This document shows positions 46,828 through 59,102 of a stretch of DNA of 64,000 nucleotides, piece after piece (position 1 is the stretch's first letter; each line of letters begins with the position of its first letter). The stretch lies in the NCBI GenBank assembly GCA_027919835.1, contig JANVFP010000013.1, positions 620,001-684,000 of the forward strand. The letters run 5' to 3'. The stretch comes from Lentinula raphanica (lineage: Eukaryota > Basidiomycota > Agaricomycetes > Agaricales > Omphalotaceae). Made by a program: the position numbers and the translations under genes. The notes under the pieces are model-generated. The model made no database searches. It saw only the letters and a program-made list of their open reading frames with translations, and was not told the origin of the DNA.

Positions 46828-47092
46828 TACTATGAGAATGTAATGACAAGATCGCTAGCACTTTTTCACATAAAGACCTCGAGCAACAAAGAATGAAGAG
46901 TAAAGCAAGGGCTCTTAGGGCTGTAAATCAGGCTATGCATATTTACATTCATTGAGGAAGACTGATTGCGAGGATTGATAGTAGTGAAGCTCTCGCACAC
47001 GAACTGCCGCTACACAAAACATAAGCAAGCCTATGAACGTGCTGATAAAACCGTTGGGCCCGCCAGCTTCAATGCGGTAACGAAAAAATTAC
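46828..47092. other. Spacer, nothing recognised
   Basis: 3' flank of the complex I gene up to the tRNA. Confidence 0.5.
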
Positions 47093-47190
47093 AGGTCTAA
47101 CCAGGACTCGAACCTGGGTTACGGGAAGTCAACCATGGAAAATTGGCATGACATCAAAATCCCGTGTGCTAACCTCTACACTATTAGACC
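47093..47190 (-). tRNA. tRNA-Gln(UUG) with 26-nt intron
   Basis: Read on the minus strand: acceptor GGTCTAA pairs with TTAGACC, the D-arm is GTGTAGAGGTTAGCAC, the anticodon stem CGGGA/TCCCG encloses TTTTGA with anticodon TTG, and the T-arm is CCAGGTTCGAGTCCTGG. The mature form is 72 nt. The intron lies one base after the anticodon, the standard place for nuclear tRNA introns. Confidence 0.93.
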
Positions 47191-47612
47191 ACAGTGGCTC
47201 TGTGCTCTCCTCTCTGAAGGAGCTGTTCAACTTGTAAACAATCTATCGCGTCTTCCACAGGAATAGATATCTCTCTGTGTTGACCTGCTCCTGGTCATGA
47301 TCAAATACATAGCGATATTGAGTAATCAAGTCGGAAAATAATACAGAGTACGGTACACAAGCTACAGTCATAAGAGGGCACTAAATAGAATATGTACTGA
47401 GAACTGTATAACCATCAAACAGTGTCTGTCATAGAAAGCTAGGAGGACAAGACGAGCGGGTACTGCAAGAGAAAGGAAACAGGAATTATCATTAATAAGA
47501 GAACAGCCTATAAGAATCACCATGAATAATGAGTGAATGGTATCCAAATTCATTGCAGGAGAAGAATGGTATGAAGAAAAGTCTGATCCAAGACATTCTC
47601 AAAGAAAGGTGT
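47191..47612. other. Spacer, nothing recognised
   Basis: Between the tRNA and the 3' end of the Ser-rich membrane-protein gene. Confidence 0.5.
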
Positions 47613-48977
47613 TCACCGCTTTTCCCGCATGCCACTCGCACTTGCACTTCCGCTTCCACCAGGCACCAAACTCTCATACGTCGGAGGAATCTCCTCTGGA
47701 CCCTCTGCCTCCTCTCGTTCTTGTTCTCCCTCCGCCTCAACCCTTCCCCCATCCTGATGAACCAGAACCTCCCTCGGAATTCTCCCCGCACCGGGACCTG
47801 CGGCGGATTTCTCTGGCCGACCAGACATCGCGTTGGGAGTGAAACCACCGATGAACGCCCCAGAGGAAGGACCGGGACCTCCTTCGTCTGGATTTGCAAC
47901 ACTGAACCGGCCGAAGCCTGGGTTCGTTTGGTTGGTATGAGTGGAGTAAGTCGAGGCAGAGACGGTACTCCCTGGTCCGGGTTGATTTGTGTTCTGTGGG
48001 TAGGGATTAGGCAATTGTTCGCCTGGACCGAAACCGTACGGTGTAGTACTGGAACTTCCTGTTGCAGAAGGCGTTCCAGGTGCTTGGCCTCGGCCTTGGT
48101 CTCCATATGCAGCAGCATACACTGACGCTGGGACACCATTGCCACTGGCCACTTGGTTGGTCGAGTGACCACCTTGACTTGAGGTTGGATACGTCGTCGA
48201 CACACCCGAATGTTGTGCGGACATTTCAGGAGGGGTGCGTTGTGGTTGTTGAGAATTCGTGGGATGATACAACGGATAAGGAGCGACGACTCCCGCACCA
48301 AGCGATGATCCAGCCAACCTTCCACCCATTCCATCATCCTCCACCCCGTTCTCTACTCCATTTCCTACATCAGGCAACGTAGGTCCCTGTCCCCTCAGAC
48401 CTTTCGGCTCGCCTTTCATTGGTTTCGTGGTGGCAATCCTATCAGGGTCAAAGTTCCCATCAAAATCGCTCAGAGAGTTTTTCCATTTTCGGTGTCGTCT
48501 CCACCATAGACCGAGTAACACAGAAACGAGGGTCAGGGCGGCAACGCCGCCTACGACTGCACCCACTATCGTTCCTGTGTGTGAATCGGATGAAGAGCTG
48601 TTGGAGCCGGATGAGGAGACAGAGGTTATAGTGGCTCCTGGAGGCAAGGTGATCGACGTTCGAATGACGGTGGTAAAAACTTGGCCATCAGAAGAGGTGG
48701 ATAAGACAGTGGATGTAACATCGGTCGCCAAAGATGCGGTTAACGTTGAAGTCGAGGAAGTTGAGCTAGACGAGGTAGAGCTTGAGCTGGTATCGGATGA
48801 GGTATTCGAGGCTGATGAAGCGGATGAAGCGGATGCAGAGCTTGAGGAGATACTAGAAGAACTGCTCGAGCTGCTCGAGCTGGAGGAGGACGAACTGGAG
48901 GAGCTAGTGGAGCTACTTGAAGATGTCGGAGACGATGAAGAGGCGACTGAAGCTGAGCTTCCTGACGCAGACGCCAT
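47613..48977 (-). CDS. Ser-rich single-pass membrane protein (Mid2/Wsc-like organisation)
   Basis: Single exon, 454 aa. Residues 1 to about 135 are almost only Ser, Thr and Ala with a long poly-Ser run, a likely O-mannosylated, rod-like ectodomain. A transmembrane segment (TIVGAVVGGVAALTLVSVLL, about 137-160) ends in WWRRHRK, a stop-transfer sequence. The roughly 290-residue cytoplasmic tail is Gly/Pro/Asn-rich and ends with EEIPPTYESL, a PPxY motif of the kind bound by WW-domain (Rsp5/Nedd4) ligases. No cleavable signal peptide is seen. This layout is shared by fungal cell-wall stress sensors, but it is also a common composition. Function is inferred only from architecture. Confidence 0.65.
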   Translation of the reverse strand: MASASGSSASVASSSSPTSSSSSTSSSSSSSSSSSSSSSSSSISSSSASASSASSASNTSSDTSSSSTSSSSTSSTSTLTASLATDVTSTVLSTSSDGQVFTTVIRTSITLPPGATITSVSSSGSNSSSSDSHTGTIVGAVVGGVAALTLVSVLLGLWWRRHRKWKNSLSDFDGNFDPDRIATTKPMKGEPKGLRGQGPTLPDVGNGVENGVEDDGMGGRLAGSSLGAGVVAPYPLYHPTNSQQPQRTPPEMSAQHSGVSTTYPTSSQGGHSTNQVASGNGVPASVYAAAYGDQGRGQAPGTPSATGSSSTTPYGFGPGEQLPNPYPQNTNQPGPGSTVSASTYSTHTNQTNPGFGRFSVANPDEGGPGPSSGAFIGGFTPNAMSGRPEKSAAGPGAGRIPREVLVHQDGGRVEAEGEQEREEAEGPEEIPPTYESLVPGGSGSASASGMREKR

Positions 48978-49093
48978 GGTGGTACGTTTTCAAGAGAACG
49001 AGGAGCTCTTGGCAAACCGGGATGTTTTTTTCCAAGACCGTGTCACGGCCCAAACACGCCGTACACAGCCACTAAATATAAGCCCCAAATTAT

Positions 49094-49185
49094 GGTCTAA
49101 TAGTGTAGAGGTTAGCACACGGGATTTTGATTCATCCCTACTTTCCAATCTTCCCGTAACCCAGGTTCGAGTCCTGGTTAGACCT
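49094..49185 (+). tRNA. tRNA-Gln(UUG) with 20-nt intron
   Basis: The same mature 72-nt sequence as the minus-strand copy at 47093-47190: GGTCTAA/TTAGACC acceptor, anticodon TTG in loop TTTTGA, T-arm CCAGGTTCGAGTCCTGG. The intron (49131-49150) differs from the other copy in length and sequence. Confidence 0.93.
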
Positions 49186-49772
49186 GACTAGGACTCTTCT
49201 TCTGTCCAGAATTTTTGTGGACACAGCAAATTGAAACTCTGTTCTTCAAGACTTCGACAAAGCTGTCGCAGCTAGTTTTTGGAATCTGAGAACGTTTGAA
49301 TGAGCAAATGTATTTCAAGAGATTTTAAGTGGGCTGTCTTGGGCATACGATGCATATATATACTATGTAGTTATCTTGTAAGTAAATGTCTACCTATACT
49401 GAGAAATGGAGAAAAAATAGCAAAGCTCGAGCGTTAAGAAAGAACAGTCGGGAAAAACTGAGTAACAAATGACTACTGTACTATTATCAGAACGATGATG
49501 AACACTGGCTGGGAGCAGCGCAGTGCATGTTGCAGAATTTGGAGGGATTTAAACAGTAAGGAAAGGAAATGGAGTAGACAACACAGAAAAACGGAAAGCA
49601 ACAATCACAGATAGGGAGAAACAGAAGGAGAAGAAAAAGAGTTCCTCGTATAAGTCTATACACTATGGATATATATCCATTCACTTCATTTCGTTCCGAA
49701 TACCTTTCTTCTTCTTCCGCATCTAACAACCAGATCGCCTATTGCCACACAGCCATGTTCGATTCAACATGT
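49186..49772. other. Intergenic, nothing recognised
   Basis: 3' flank of the HECT ligase gene. Short frames on both strands carry no motif. Confidence 0.5.
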
Positions 49773-52700
49773 TCAAGACAAATGGAAACTCCCCAACCCT
49801 TCTTTAATCGCCACACCCAATTTCTCCCTCATAACCCCCTTGCTCGAATACTCGGGCAACTTGAGATAATTCACACACGTCATCACACTAGGCAGATAAT
49901 CATCTGCCGTTAGAGGCGCCTCGTGCGGTTTGCGTACGACGGTGAGCTGGGGGTTCAGACCTCGGAAACCTGGTACGTTGTCAAGGACCGTTCGATAAAT
50001 TCTTATGAGGAAACCGACTCACCTCCGATAGGGAGCTTGGGACTACCAGTAATAAACTGTAAGAAGTCCCTTTTCGTGCTCGCATCATACTCTGCCATGA
50101 TCTCCACGAGATCCCTGATGGCCCTACTTTCGGGGTTGAACCCATGGTCTGCTTTAAGTGCTTCTCCCAGTGCTTTATGATAGACGAACAATGTCAGTGT
50201 TCAGAACCATGAGAACGACAATAAGGAGAGAAGACAAAATTACTCACTCTCCACACTCCAATCTTCGTCTCCATTCCCAAACAACATTACCAGCTCCTCC
50301 ACAGTGAACGCTTGAAGGTCACCAATCGGGAAGACCTTGCTGAATCCTTCTCGGAACGCCTTGGCTTGTAATGCACTGCCAGAGCCCAGGATAGCATCGA
50401 GGACAAGTTGGACATATTCTTGAACGTTAGATGTCGTTACGGCGATGTCTTTGCCAGAAGGCTGACAACGGCAAAGAGATAATCAGTCAGCTCAATCCGC
50501 AATTGTTCTTTGATTGAACTGTGGCGCACCTTCAGCTCAATATCATACCCAGGAAGCGTGAAATCAAGCGCGAGGTCTTCGACAGTGACCGATCCTTCGA
50601 TGAGCGCAAGCTTTCTTGCAAGCTGGACAACATGGTCAGATTGACACACACACACGAGACATTGGAAAGATATGAAAACATACTTTGTCATTCACAGGCG
50701 GCTGCTTTTCAGCCGCAGCGATATTCAAGAGTTTGGTCAAGGAGTTGGCCAGATCGGGATCAACGAGCTACAAATGCCGATATGATCAGGCTATGGTTCT
50801 GGGATCAGGACAACTTGCATACCTGTAGCGTCGCAACAGTCAATGGAACATCCTCTTCCAAAACAAGCTTGAGGAAAACTTTGTTGAACGACAGATCGAT
50901 GATCCGTGAGTCCAAGAGTGCCTTTGCTACGAATTGCCCCACAACGCGGAATATATGTGTACGTTTTCTATCATGCCAACAATAAGTGTCTCACTCACAA
51001 AGACAGAAAACTCAAAGATGCTCACTGTCCTCCATCATTCGCGATATCCTCAGCTCCAATCGGTGCCGGATACAAACCAGTCGGATGATGTACGAAAGGA
51101 CTCGCATCAGCTTCTGGTGCGCCATTATCCGAGTCCCTCCATATCTTCAAATCCTTCCTCGCAAACTCCTTGGATACCAACGCATAAAACTCCAAAGTCG
51201 GTCCCAAGCCCGTGCCTACTTCTTCAAAGTACTCGACCTCAAGTACCGAAGACGATGAGCCGTACAGTTCGAACACCTTCACGGCGCTCTCGAGGATGTG
51301 TTTCCTTGAGATACGGACCTTTTGGCGCTGGAGTCGTCCGAGGAACCCAATACCGTCGTCTCTCCGAGAGCTGTCTTGGCCTCCACGGGCTTGCTGTGAT
51401 TGCCACTTGAGGATAAGACGGGCGTACCCAAAGGAGGTGGATTGAAGGAAGTGATATCTGGTAGCAAAAGGGAAGAGGAAAGGGAAATGCTGAGGTAGGT
51501 CAAGAGCCCAGTCGGGTAGGCAAGAGCTAGTAGATACGGACCGTCTGAGTCAGATCCTGCACTGATCAGAACAGACATACACACCTGGCAACAATCATAG
51601 TTTCCTCGAGTTGGCGAGTGAGTTTCGCGCTCAGCTTGTTGTTGACAAATGCAGTCTCTGGCAAGTTTCGCTTCTCACCGTTGAATAGCGTGCCCTCTGC
51701 TTCCAGTGTATTCAATTGATAGAGAACGCGAAGTAAGCGGAGGACCTTCGCATGTGGTACGTCTTCGGCGAGAGAAGAGAGCAGGGGCGTTGACGAACGC
51801 TTCTTGCCTGAATCTGATTTGTCTGTAACAGAGGAAACATGAGCGAGAATTTGATGTCTACTCAAATGATACACTAACTGTCAGAAACTGGTGCCGGACC
51901 AGGAACTTTCTTGAATTTGATTGTGTACACGCCGTGCCAGAAAAGACTTGGAGGTGTAGCTCCCGTCTTCTTTCTCATCTCATGTTGATGAATAGCCCCG
52001 TAGATTGTTAGATCTAAGGGAAGAACATGATCATCCATGGCAAATTCGAGATGCCAGTCCGTAGGTTTCGCTCTCAAAGCAGAAGCATAAGACGGTCTAG
52101 AGGAGGTGGAAGGTTTGGCCGAGGACGACGATGAAGCGGATGGATTCATAGACATGAGGGGATTCGGTGTAGCTACACGCGTCCCGTCGGGAGTTTGAGC
52201 CTCAACCTTGGAACCATCTTCCGCTACAGACAATGTGACAGTCTTGTCCGATATTGACTGATCAGGATCAACCTCTTCCTCGTCGAACACTTCTGCATCT
52301 ATTTCATCATCCGAAAAATCAGCATGCGGTTCAAGATCAATCATAGGATCGCTAGCCGCTGAATCAGGTGGTGCATGAGGAGGTGGGGGCATCTCTGAAT
52401 CAATAGCAGTGCTGCTTGTGGATGGCATGTCGACATCGGGATTGGGAGTGTCCACCGTAGGATCATCAACCACAGGGGCAGTCGAAGTTGAAGCGGCCTT
52501 CTTCGCGCTGAGACGTTGACTCCGTCGACGTGTTATCGTAGCGCTTGCACTATCGTCTTGTGAAGTGGACGATTCTGGCACCGGAGCCGATGATGGTGGG
52601 GAAGGATCTACTCTGCTAGGTTCTCCCAAAGACCCACCAGCTCTTGACGATCCCGGAAATCCTGAAGCTGCCAGAGCAGCCAACATGCCTGATAGTCGTG

Positions 52701-55700
52701 AGCCACCTCCGCTCAACACACCTGCTACCCTTGGACGGAGATAGTCATGTAATGCTTGGAAGGTTGCAATAGCATGGATCGAAACGACGATGTTCTGTAG
52801 GTTTCGAGGAACGCCCGAATCATCCTCTGCCGTTAAGCGAAGGCGCAATTGTCGTGCGAGTAATGAAGGGGAGCTGCGTTTAGAATCTGAGAAGAGTTTA
52901 ACCAAACTGATATGAAGAGCGATGTGTCAATACTGACCGTCAGATCCTTGAGATACAGTAATCACGTCAAAAGACTCCATTCTGGTGAAACTTTCCTGCA
53001 ACTTCTTCACAAATGTGGAGAAAGGTGTCTGCGAGTTTGACAAGGTTCTGCTTTTCCGATTAACCAGAGCATCCAGGAGAATTTCTTTGCGCCGAGTGAC
53101 GGATACTGTGGAGGACATGTTCAATATCTAAGTCTATGTGCAATCTGAAAATAGTCACCTTTCCGATCCGTATCAGTCGCAAATTTGAGTAGGCCATCCA
53201 CGAGACCGCTTTGTAGTAGTTCAAAGCTAGAGACAGATGTGTGTGGGGATGCGAAAAGGGTGGTGAGATCCCATAACGCTTCAGATAATTCTTGTTCAGT
53301 CGCATTTGTAGGGCTGATACGATCGACGAGGGTTTTCAGGGCTTGGAGCGTGTGATCACTTTCAGCCTGATCATCGCCCGACAAGTACTTAAACTTCATG
53401 ATCCGAGCACGCATAGTGATAGCGTCCTCTGGGTCCAGCGCAAGAGATGCAAGCCTTTTGTATCCAGGAATAATCGGTGCTGAGGTTGATGATGAAGCGA
53501 TAGCTGAGGCGGTGACATCGGGGGTCCCTGAATCCGAGGACCCTTTCTCCTCCTCTTTTTCCTTCTCCTTCTCCTTCTCTTTTTCCTTCTCCTTCTCTTT
53601 CTCCTTTTCCTTCTCTGCCTTCTCTGCCTTCTCCTTCAATTTTGACGAAGCCAAAGTCCGGGCAGCCAGAGTTTCTATTTCATGGAAGACTCCTTCCCGC
53701 CGGAAAGTAGGCTTATACAAAGAAGGCACCTTGGACAAAAGGAGATCTACTAACTGTAACGCGCCGAGGACTAACGTAGGATGATCTCGAGATGAAAGGA
53801 TTGAGGATGCAAAACCCGCAACAGGTACGAACTAGGAATGAAGAGTCAGTGGTGGGTTCTTCAATCGAGCAGATTAATATTACCGTCAAGACCTGTTTCA
53901 AACCATCTGCATCAAGGAAGCTAGCAGCTTTGAGTAAACCAGTCAGTGTCTTTACTCTCACCGGAGTATTTACACTCGCAGCGTAAACATCGATCAGGAT
54001 AGGCACTGTAAGCTGCATGAATCTCCCAACAACAACGGGCTTAGAACGCAGAAGTTCTGTGCGATCGGTTGCAGAATTGTTTGGTGTACTTGAAGTTGTT
54101 GCCATGGCTTCTGGTGCGGATTGGTCTTCGGGTGCAGGCGATGGAGCAGGAGGTGAAGTAACCAACATTGCGGACACCAAAGGAACCTGGGCAGCTGCTC
54201 GAGCAGCGGCTTTATCTGCCTTAGCCTTTGCTTTGATCAATTTCGCGAGTGTCTTCTCATTATATGCCTTGTGGTCAAAGACACCATCTAAGCAATTGAT
54301 GATGAGTAACAATCAACTAGATGAAATATATGATTACCTTTGGGCAGAGGCGGCATTAGCTCTGAGATGAAACTGAGGGTCTCCTCCACCTGATCCTTGG
54401 GACGATGTGCAAGATTTTCCATGACAGTCATGTCAGCGAGTCCCCCACCCAAGCCTTGGCCACCCGAAGCATCTCCCTGTTCCGATGAGCTTGCAGACGT
54501 GGATGGTAGAACACCTGTAAGGATTTGGTATAATGTATCCACGATATCAGCTTCCAGAAGAGCTACAGTGATCTTGGGACTAGCGCGCGCAGCCGTGGAA
54601 AGAGCTCGGAGAAGGAGAGTGTATGTGTTAGCAGCAATCAAAGGTGAGCCCCCAGCAGGCATCAGTAGTTGGTTGACTGCTTGGATGAGGTCCGTATCAA
54701 CTAGACTTTCAAGATTCTCGACAGACGACTTGTTGTAGGAGTCTATCACGCGAATCACGCAGAGACAAGCAAACTCGACGAGACGTTGATCAGAGTATGA
54801 GAGGCAGTTTCTGATTATTGGCCAAACACCTCTAATCATCGGAAAGTGATCCGAAGAAACGTTTCGACAGCAATTTGCGGCAGCTTGAAGTGCAGTCCGC
54901 TGCACAGCTATCGAGAAGAAGTCTAGATAATTGAGGAGCGCAGCGAGACCGCCTTCTCGTACGATAGAACTTGGGAACTCTTCGGATATCTTCTCCATGG
55001 TCTAGAAAAGACAATCGTCAATCATCGGAATGGTATCATAAATAATCAACACTTACGCTCAACGTTTGTTCCGCTAAGTCGATGTATGAAATTTCGATTA
55101 GTTTACTGCACAGGACAGGAATTGCCCCGTGGTAAACGACAGTATGTGCTACACCAGGAAGAGCTTCCATCAGGTTGGCTAGACATCGACAAGCAAGCAC
55201 TTGAGCTTCGAGATTTTCGTCCCCAGCGTAAGTCCCGCCGGTGCTCATAGCCAACGCAGAGGCAAGAGCGGCATCTTCGTCCCGTTCTTCTTCGTCGTCA
55301 CCTTCGTCGTCGTCGTCTTCGTCACGGTCCGCGCCTCGGCCGCCGAGGATCTTAATGAGTTCCCGTACAAATGCTTCGACTTGGAAAGAACCAGCCAGAG
55401 TATCCTCGGTACTGATACTGAGCAACTCACTGAGCTCTTGCAATGTCATAAGACGAGTGGTGGGATCAGCGGTGGGTTTGATGTTATTCAACATGGTCTT
55501 GAGACGCGACGATAGCGACATCATGTAAGAACCAAACTGACGATAGTCACCAAAGATAGCCAGTGCGGCAGCGGCATCATCCAAGCCACCTGACAGGCTA
55601 CCACCATGGGCAGAAGGAGAATCCTCATCATCATGGTTGTCCTCGTCTTCATCATGATCGTGACCACCTCCATCGCCATCATTGTCATCATGCACATTTG

Positions 55701-56526
55701 CATTGTCAGAACCCTCCCCTGACACTCTTCTACATCCTCCATGGGCTCCGGTGGGCAATCCTCTTCATGATCCGACTCTTCTAGTTTGAGTTCAGCATCC
55801 ATCATGTTGATATCTTCGTCTTGATGCTGAGATGATTCCGCCTCTGCCATGGCTTTAGCTTTAGCGGCCATCTTCCCTTTGGTGGTAGTAGTGGATCTTC
55901 GTGGAAAGTGTTAAAATACTATTGACAAGAGAAGGAGACGGTCAACGAACCTCGTCTTTCGCGGCATATCAGAGATAGAGGTGGACTGTGTGCGGGAACC
56001 AGATGTTCTAGCTCGCTTATTCGATGGACCCGAGGCGTCTTCGTCTGAAGTAGATTCTGGGACTGCTCGTTTCTTCCCTTTCGGATCTTTTGCGGATTCG
56101 TTGATAGTCAGAGGGGGATTAGCTGCGAGCCCGCTACGACGTGTGCTGTGGAGAGTTATCGTGAGATTTTGGTGGCAAAACGAAGAGCATAGGTAGAAAA
56201 TGGATGACTAACCGTCTACGAATAGGTTCTTCAGACAAAACTTCCTTCGCTTTGCCTTTTACGGAGGCTGATTCACGGTTTCGTTTGTTACTGGCTCGAG
56301 TGCCGCGAGAAGATTCAGCGGGTAGCGCTGAAGAAGAAGGCTGTTCTACGGACGAGTCGCGTTCCTTGTCTTGAAGCTTTTCCTGTGACTTTTGTTTTGC
56401 TGCTCTTACTCGAGCACTGGATCGCAACGGTTTGGCGGAAACGTCGGTAACGTTGTCTTGGTTGAGCTGAGTCGTTGAAGATTTACTGGCTGTGGCTTCT
56501 TGTAGATGAGATGGTGATAGGTCCAT
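49773..56526 (-). CDS. UFD4/TRIP12-type HECT E3 ubiquitin ligase
   Basis: Large ubiquitin ligase of the ubiquitin-fusion-degradation pathway. Start 56526 ([15 protein letters not shown]), stop at 49773, many short introns. The N-terminal part is disordered with basic NLS-like stretches and an acidic Asp/His tract. Next come armadillo-like repeats ([73 protein letters not shown]), which match TRIP12/UFD4 wording. A long poorly conserved middle follows (52905 to 51874 exon). The C-terminal HECT domain shows [34 protein letters not shown] and [18 protein letters not shown] with the catalytic Cys, and ends EGLGSFHLS. One frame change in the acidic tract needs an intron or is an indel. Nuclear protein quality control is the known family role. 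Confidence 0.9.
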
Positions 56527-56751
56527 TTAGTTCATGCACCCAGCCATCGATGGAATGGTAAATCAAGAAGAGATTCCAGCCGTTTTTGTCGTTAACAGTC
56601 ACGGTGGTGAAGTACGCTTCAGCGAGGCACCTATACATAAGCCCCCAAGAGCTGCTTAGTCATCTTCAACCGGCTTCCATTCGGCCTTCGACAACCTTCG
56701 AAGTTCAAAAAGACCTTTAACTTCTACATACTCTATGTAAGATTGGACAAT

Positions 56752-58772
56752 CTACAGAAGGTTTTCTTTAAGTACCTCCTCAACGCTCTCGACGTACAAG
56801 TCAACAATTTTTTCAATCTCCTCCTTCGTAACGTTGTAGGCAGGAGCGAGCAAGTTGTGATCGCCCTTCGTCCCTTCCAGGTTAGAACCGCCAACAAATC
56901 CCATGATGACCAAACCTTTCTCGAGGGCACGGGCTTGTACAACCATCGCAAATTTCTGACCCTTCATATCAACTTTTGCAGCGTCTGCTGATTCGAAGTC
57001 AAACTCAATGCCCCAGAAAAGACCTCCACCTCGGATGTCGAAGACGTAAGGTGCTGCAAGAGCATTTGGTCCTCGAAGCCGTTCAATTAGGAGTTGAGCT
57101 GACGCCTCCGATCAGACAGGTCATTCTACATAGATAGAGGGTGTATGTCAACGTACAGAGATACACTCCTTGGTTCCGACAATTTTCCAGTAGGTTTTCC
57201 GAAGCAATTACCTCTTGTACTGCAACTGATGCGGCACACGCTAGAGGATTGGCCTTTTCACATTCAGTCGCTATGAATTTCAATCAAAAGGAGGATAATC
57301 ACCTGGTAGGTATGACCGTGCTTCCATATACCAGACTTTCCACGGATGCCTTCAGCAACGGTTTTGGACATTAGGACGGCACCGATGGAAGCATACCTGA
57401 ATGATGATCAAGGACGACTCTCTCAAGTACAAATGAACCTACTCACCCTCCTCCTAAGCCCTTGGCAACTGCTTGAATATCCGGCTATGCAAATGTGAAT
57501 ATCTGACCCTTCGATATGCAGACTCTTTTGCTCACAGCAGCACCATCTCCAAACGATTCCCAAGCGTGCGTCGCACCCATTCCTATATATGAGGACAGTT
57601 ACTTATAAATCTGAGTTACTATCGTTTCGACTTACGGCCCATCCCACTCATAACCTAGAGCAAAACATATTATCAGCATTCATCAATCAATTCGACCCAC
57701 TGCGACGGTCAGAAACACCGTACCTCGTCCAGAATGAAAAGGGCACCGTACTTATGGCAAATCGCCTTCATAGCAGGGAAATATCCCTTGGGAGCGGGAC
57801 AAGCTCCCGTGGTAGCTCCGACAACAGTCTCGGCGACAACTGCAACATCAACGACGAATCAATCCTCTTGTATGGAATGAATTTCGGACATACATACATC
57901 CAATGACAGTATCGGGACCAAGTTCAATGAACTTGTCTTCCAGCTCTTTAGCCAGTCGCTGGACGTATTGATCCTCGCTTTCGCCTTCACGTTGGAATCG
58001 GGCTGCATACGCGGGAGAAACATGGTGGTAATTTTGGTGATCCAAGATAGCTTCGTAAGGCCCACGGCGACCTGGATGATAGGCAAGGGACAAAGTGGCT
58101 ACTGTATTCCCGTGGAAGGAGAGTTGGCGGGCGATGAAGTTTGTTCGTTTAGGTTGACCGATCTCATCGAAATACTGTCACCAGAGAGTGAGCATGACGG
58201 TTGGTTACTGTCCTAGGGTTCATATGCAATTTACCTGTCTGGCAAGCTTGATCACACCCTCCATTGCTTCTGAGCCTGTGACACACAGTTCGATAGACAA
58301 TCAATTGAATTGTTATCTCGGAACAGTCCTGGACGCACCACCAGACGCAAATCCACACAGTTCGAACGCACCTCCGCCACTCTTGATCAACAGTTGGGCA
58401 AGTTTTTCTGCAGGCTCGTTGGAAAGCTGCATATTATATACATCTAGAAATGTTACATTTCAATGCCTGCATTGTGAATTTTATAGTACGATACCCACAA
58501 GGAACACGATCAAGTTGGTCTTTGATCGCTTGGATGACTTTTGGATGGCTAGTACCAATGCACGCAACGGCTGCTCCCCCGACTGCGTCAATCACCCGAC
58601 GACCATCTTCAAGATCGAGATAGATTCCTTCGCCAAACGTGGCCACTGGCGGCTTCCATGGAGTACGGTGAATGATGGAAGTAGTAGACTTCAGGTTACT
58701 CGTAGGCAATGTCGATTTGGACTCTTTGAGAGCATCAGGAGCTGGAGATGCAGAGGTCGCTACAGGAGTCAT
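56752..58772 (-). CDS. PLP-dependent class-III aminotransferase
   Basis: Transfers the amino group of an omega- or alpha-amine to a keto acid using pyridoxal phosphate. Start 58772 (MTPVATSASPAPDA), stop 56752, many short introns. Family motifs: GIYLDLEDGRRVIDAVGGAA, ACIGTSHPKVIQAIKDQL, FIARQLSFHGNTVATLSL, AICHKYGALFILDEV with the PLP-N1 Asp (near 57730), PDIQAVAKGLGGG with the Schiff-base Lys (near 57455), GKSGIWKHGHTYQ, ANPLACAASVAVQEVIASE and the C-terminal GDHNLLAPAYNVTKEEIEKI. The N-terminal 30 residues could be a targeting tail, but they are not clearly mitochondrial. Substrate cannot be told; many fungal annotations call this group acetylornithine- or 4-aminobutyrate-like. Confidence 0.85.
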
Positions 58773-59102
58773 GATGGTGGTTTCGATTATCTTGGTTGAA
58801 AAAAGAAATTTGAATATCGGTTATCCGATGCAACGTTTCTGTAACGTTTCTTCCCTTCGGAATCAATGGCTCCCTTCTTTCCACTATGATGAACATATCT
58901 ACTGCAATCTTAAAGCCATCTGGTCCATGTTTACCATGAGTGGATGGAAGGGCAAGCTAAGCTCCCGATCTGAAGTTCAAAACGGCCGTGTTCATGAAAC
59001 TTGAAACCATTACACGCTGAGATAGCAATAGATTGATGGCACTTTCTCAAAAGACGATACATAAAAAATCTACCACCTGAGTGATAACTCGCGAGCACCA
59101 GG
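58773..59102. other. Spacer, nothing recognised
   Basis: Promoter of the aminotransferase and 3' flank of the PRP6 gene. The frames here have no motif. Confidence 0.5.

Noticed and set aside
48427..49191. A 254-codon acidic forward frame (Glu/Asp-rich)
   Set aside because: It is the complement of the poly-Ser coding of the minus-strand membrane protein, and it runs on through the tRNA-Gln gene.
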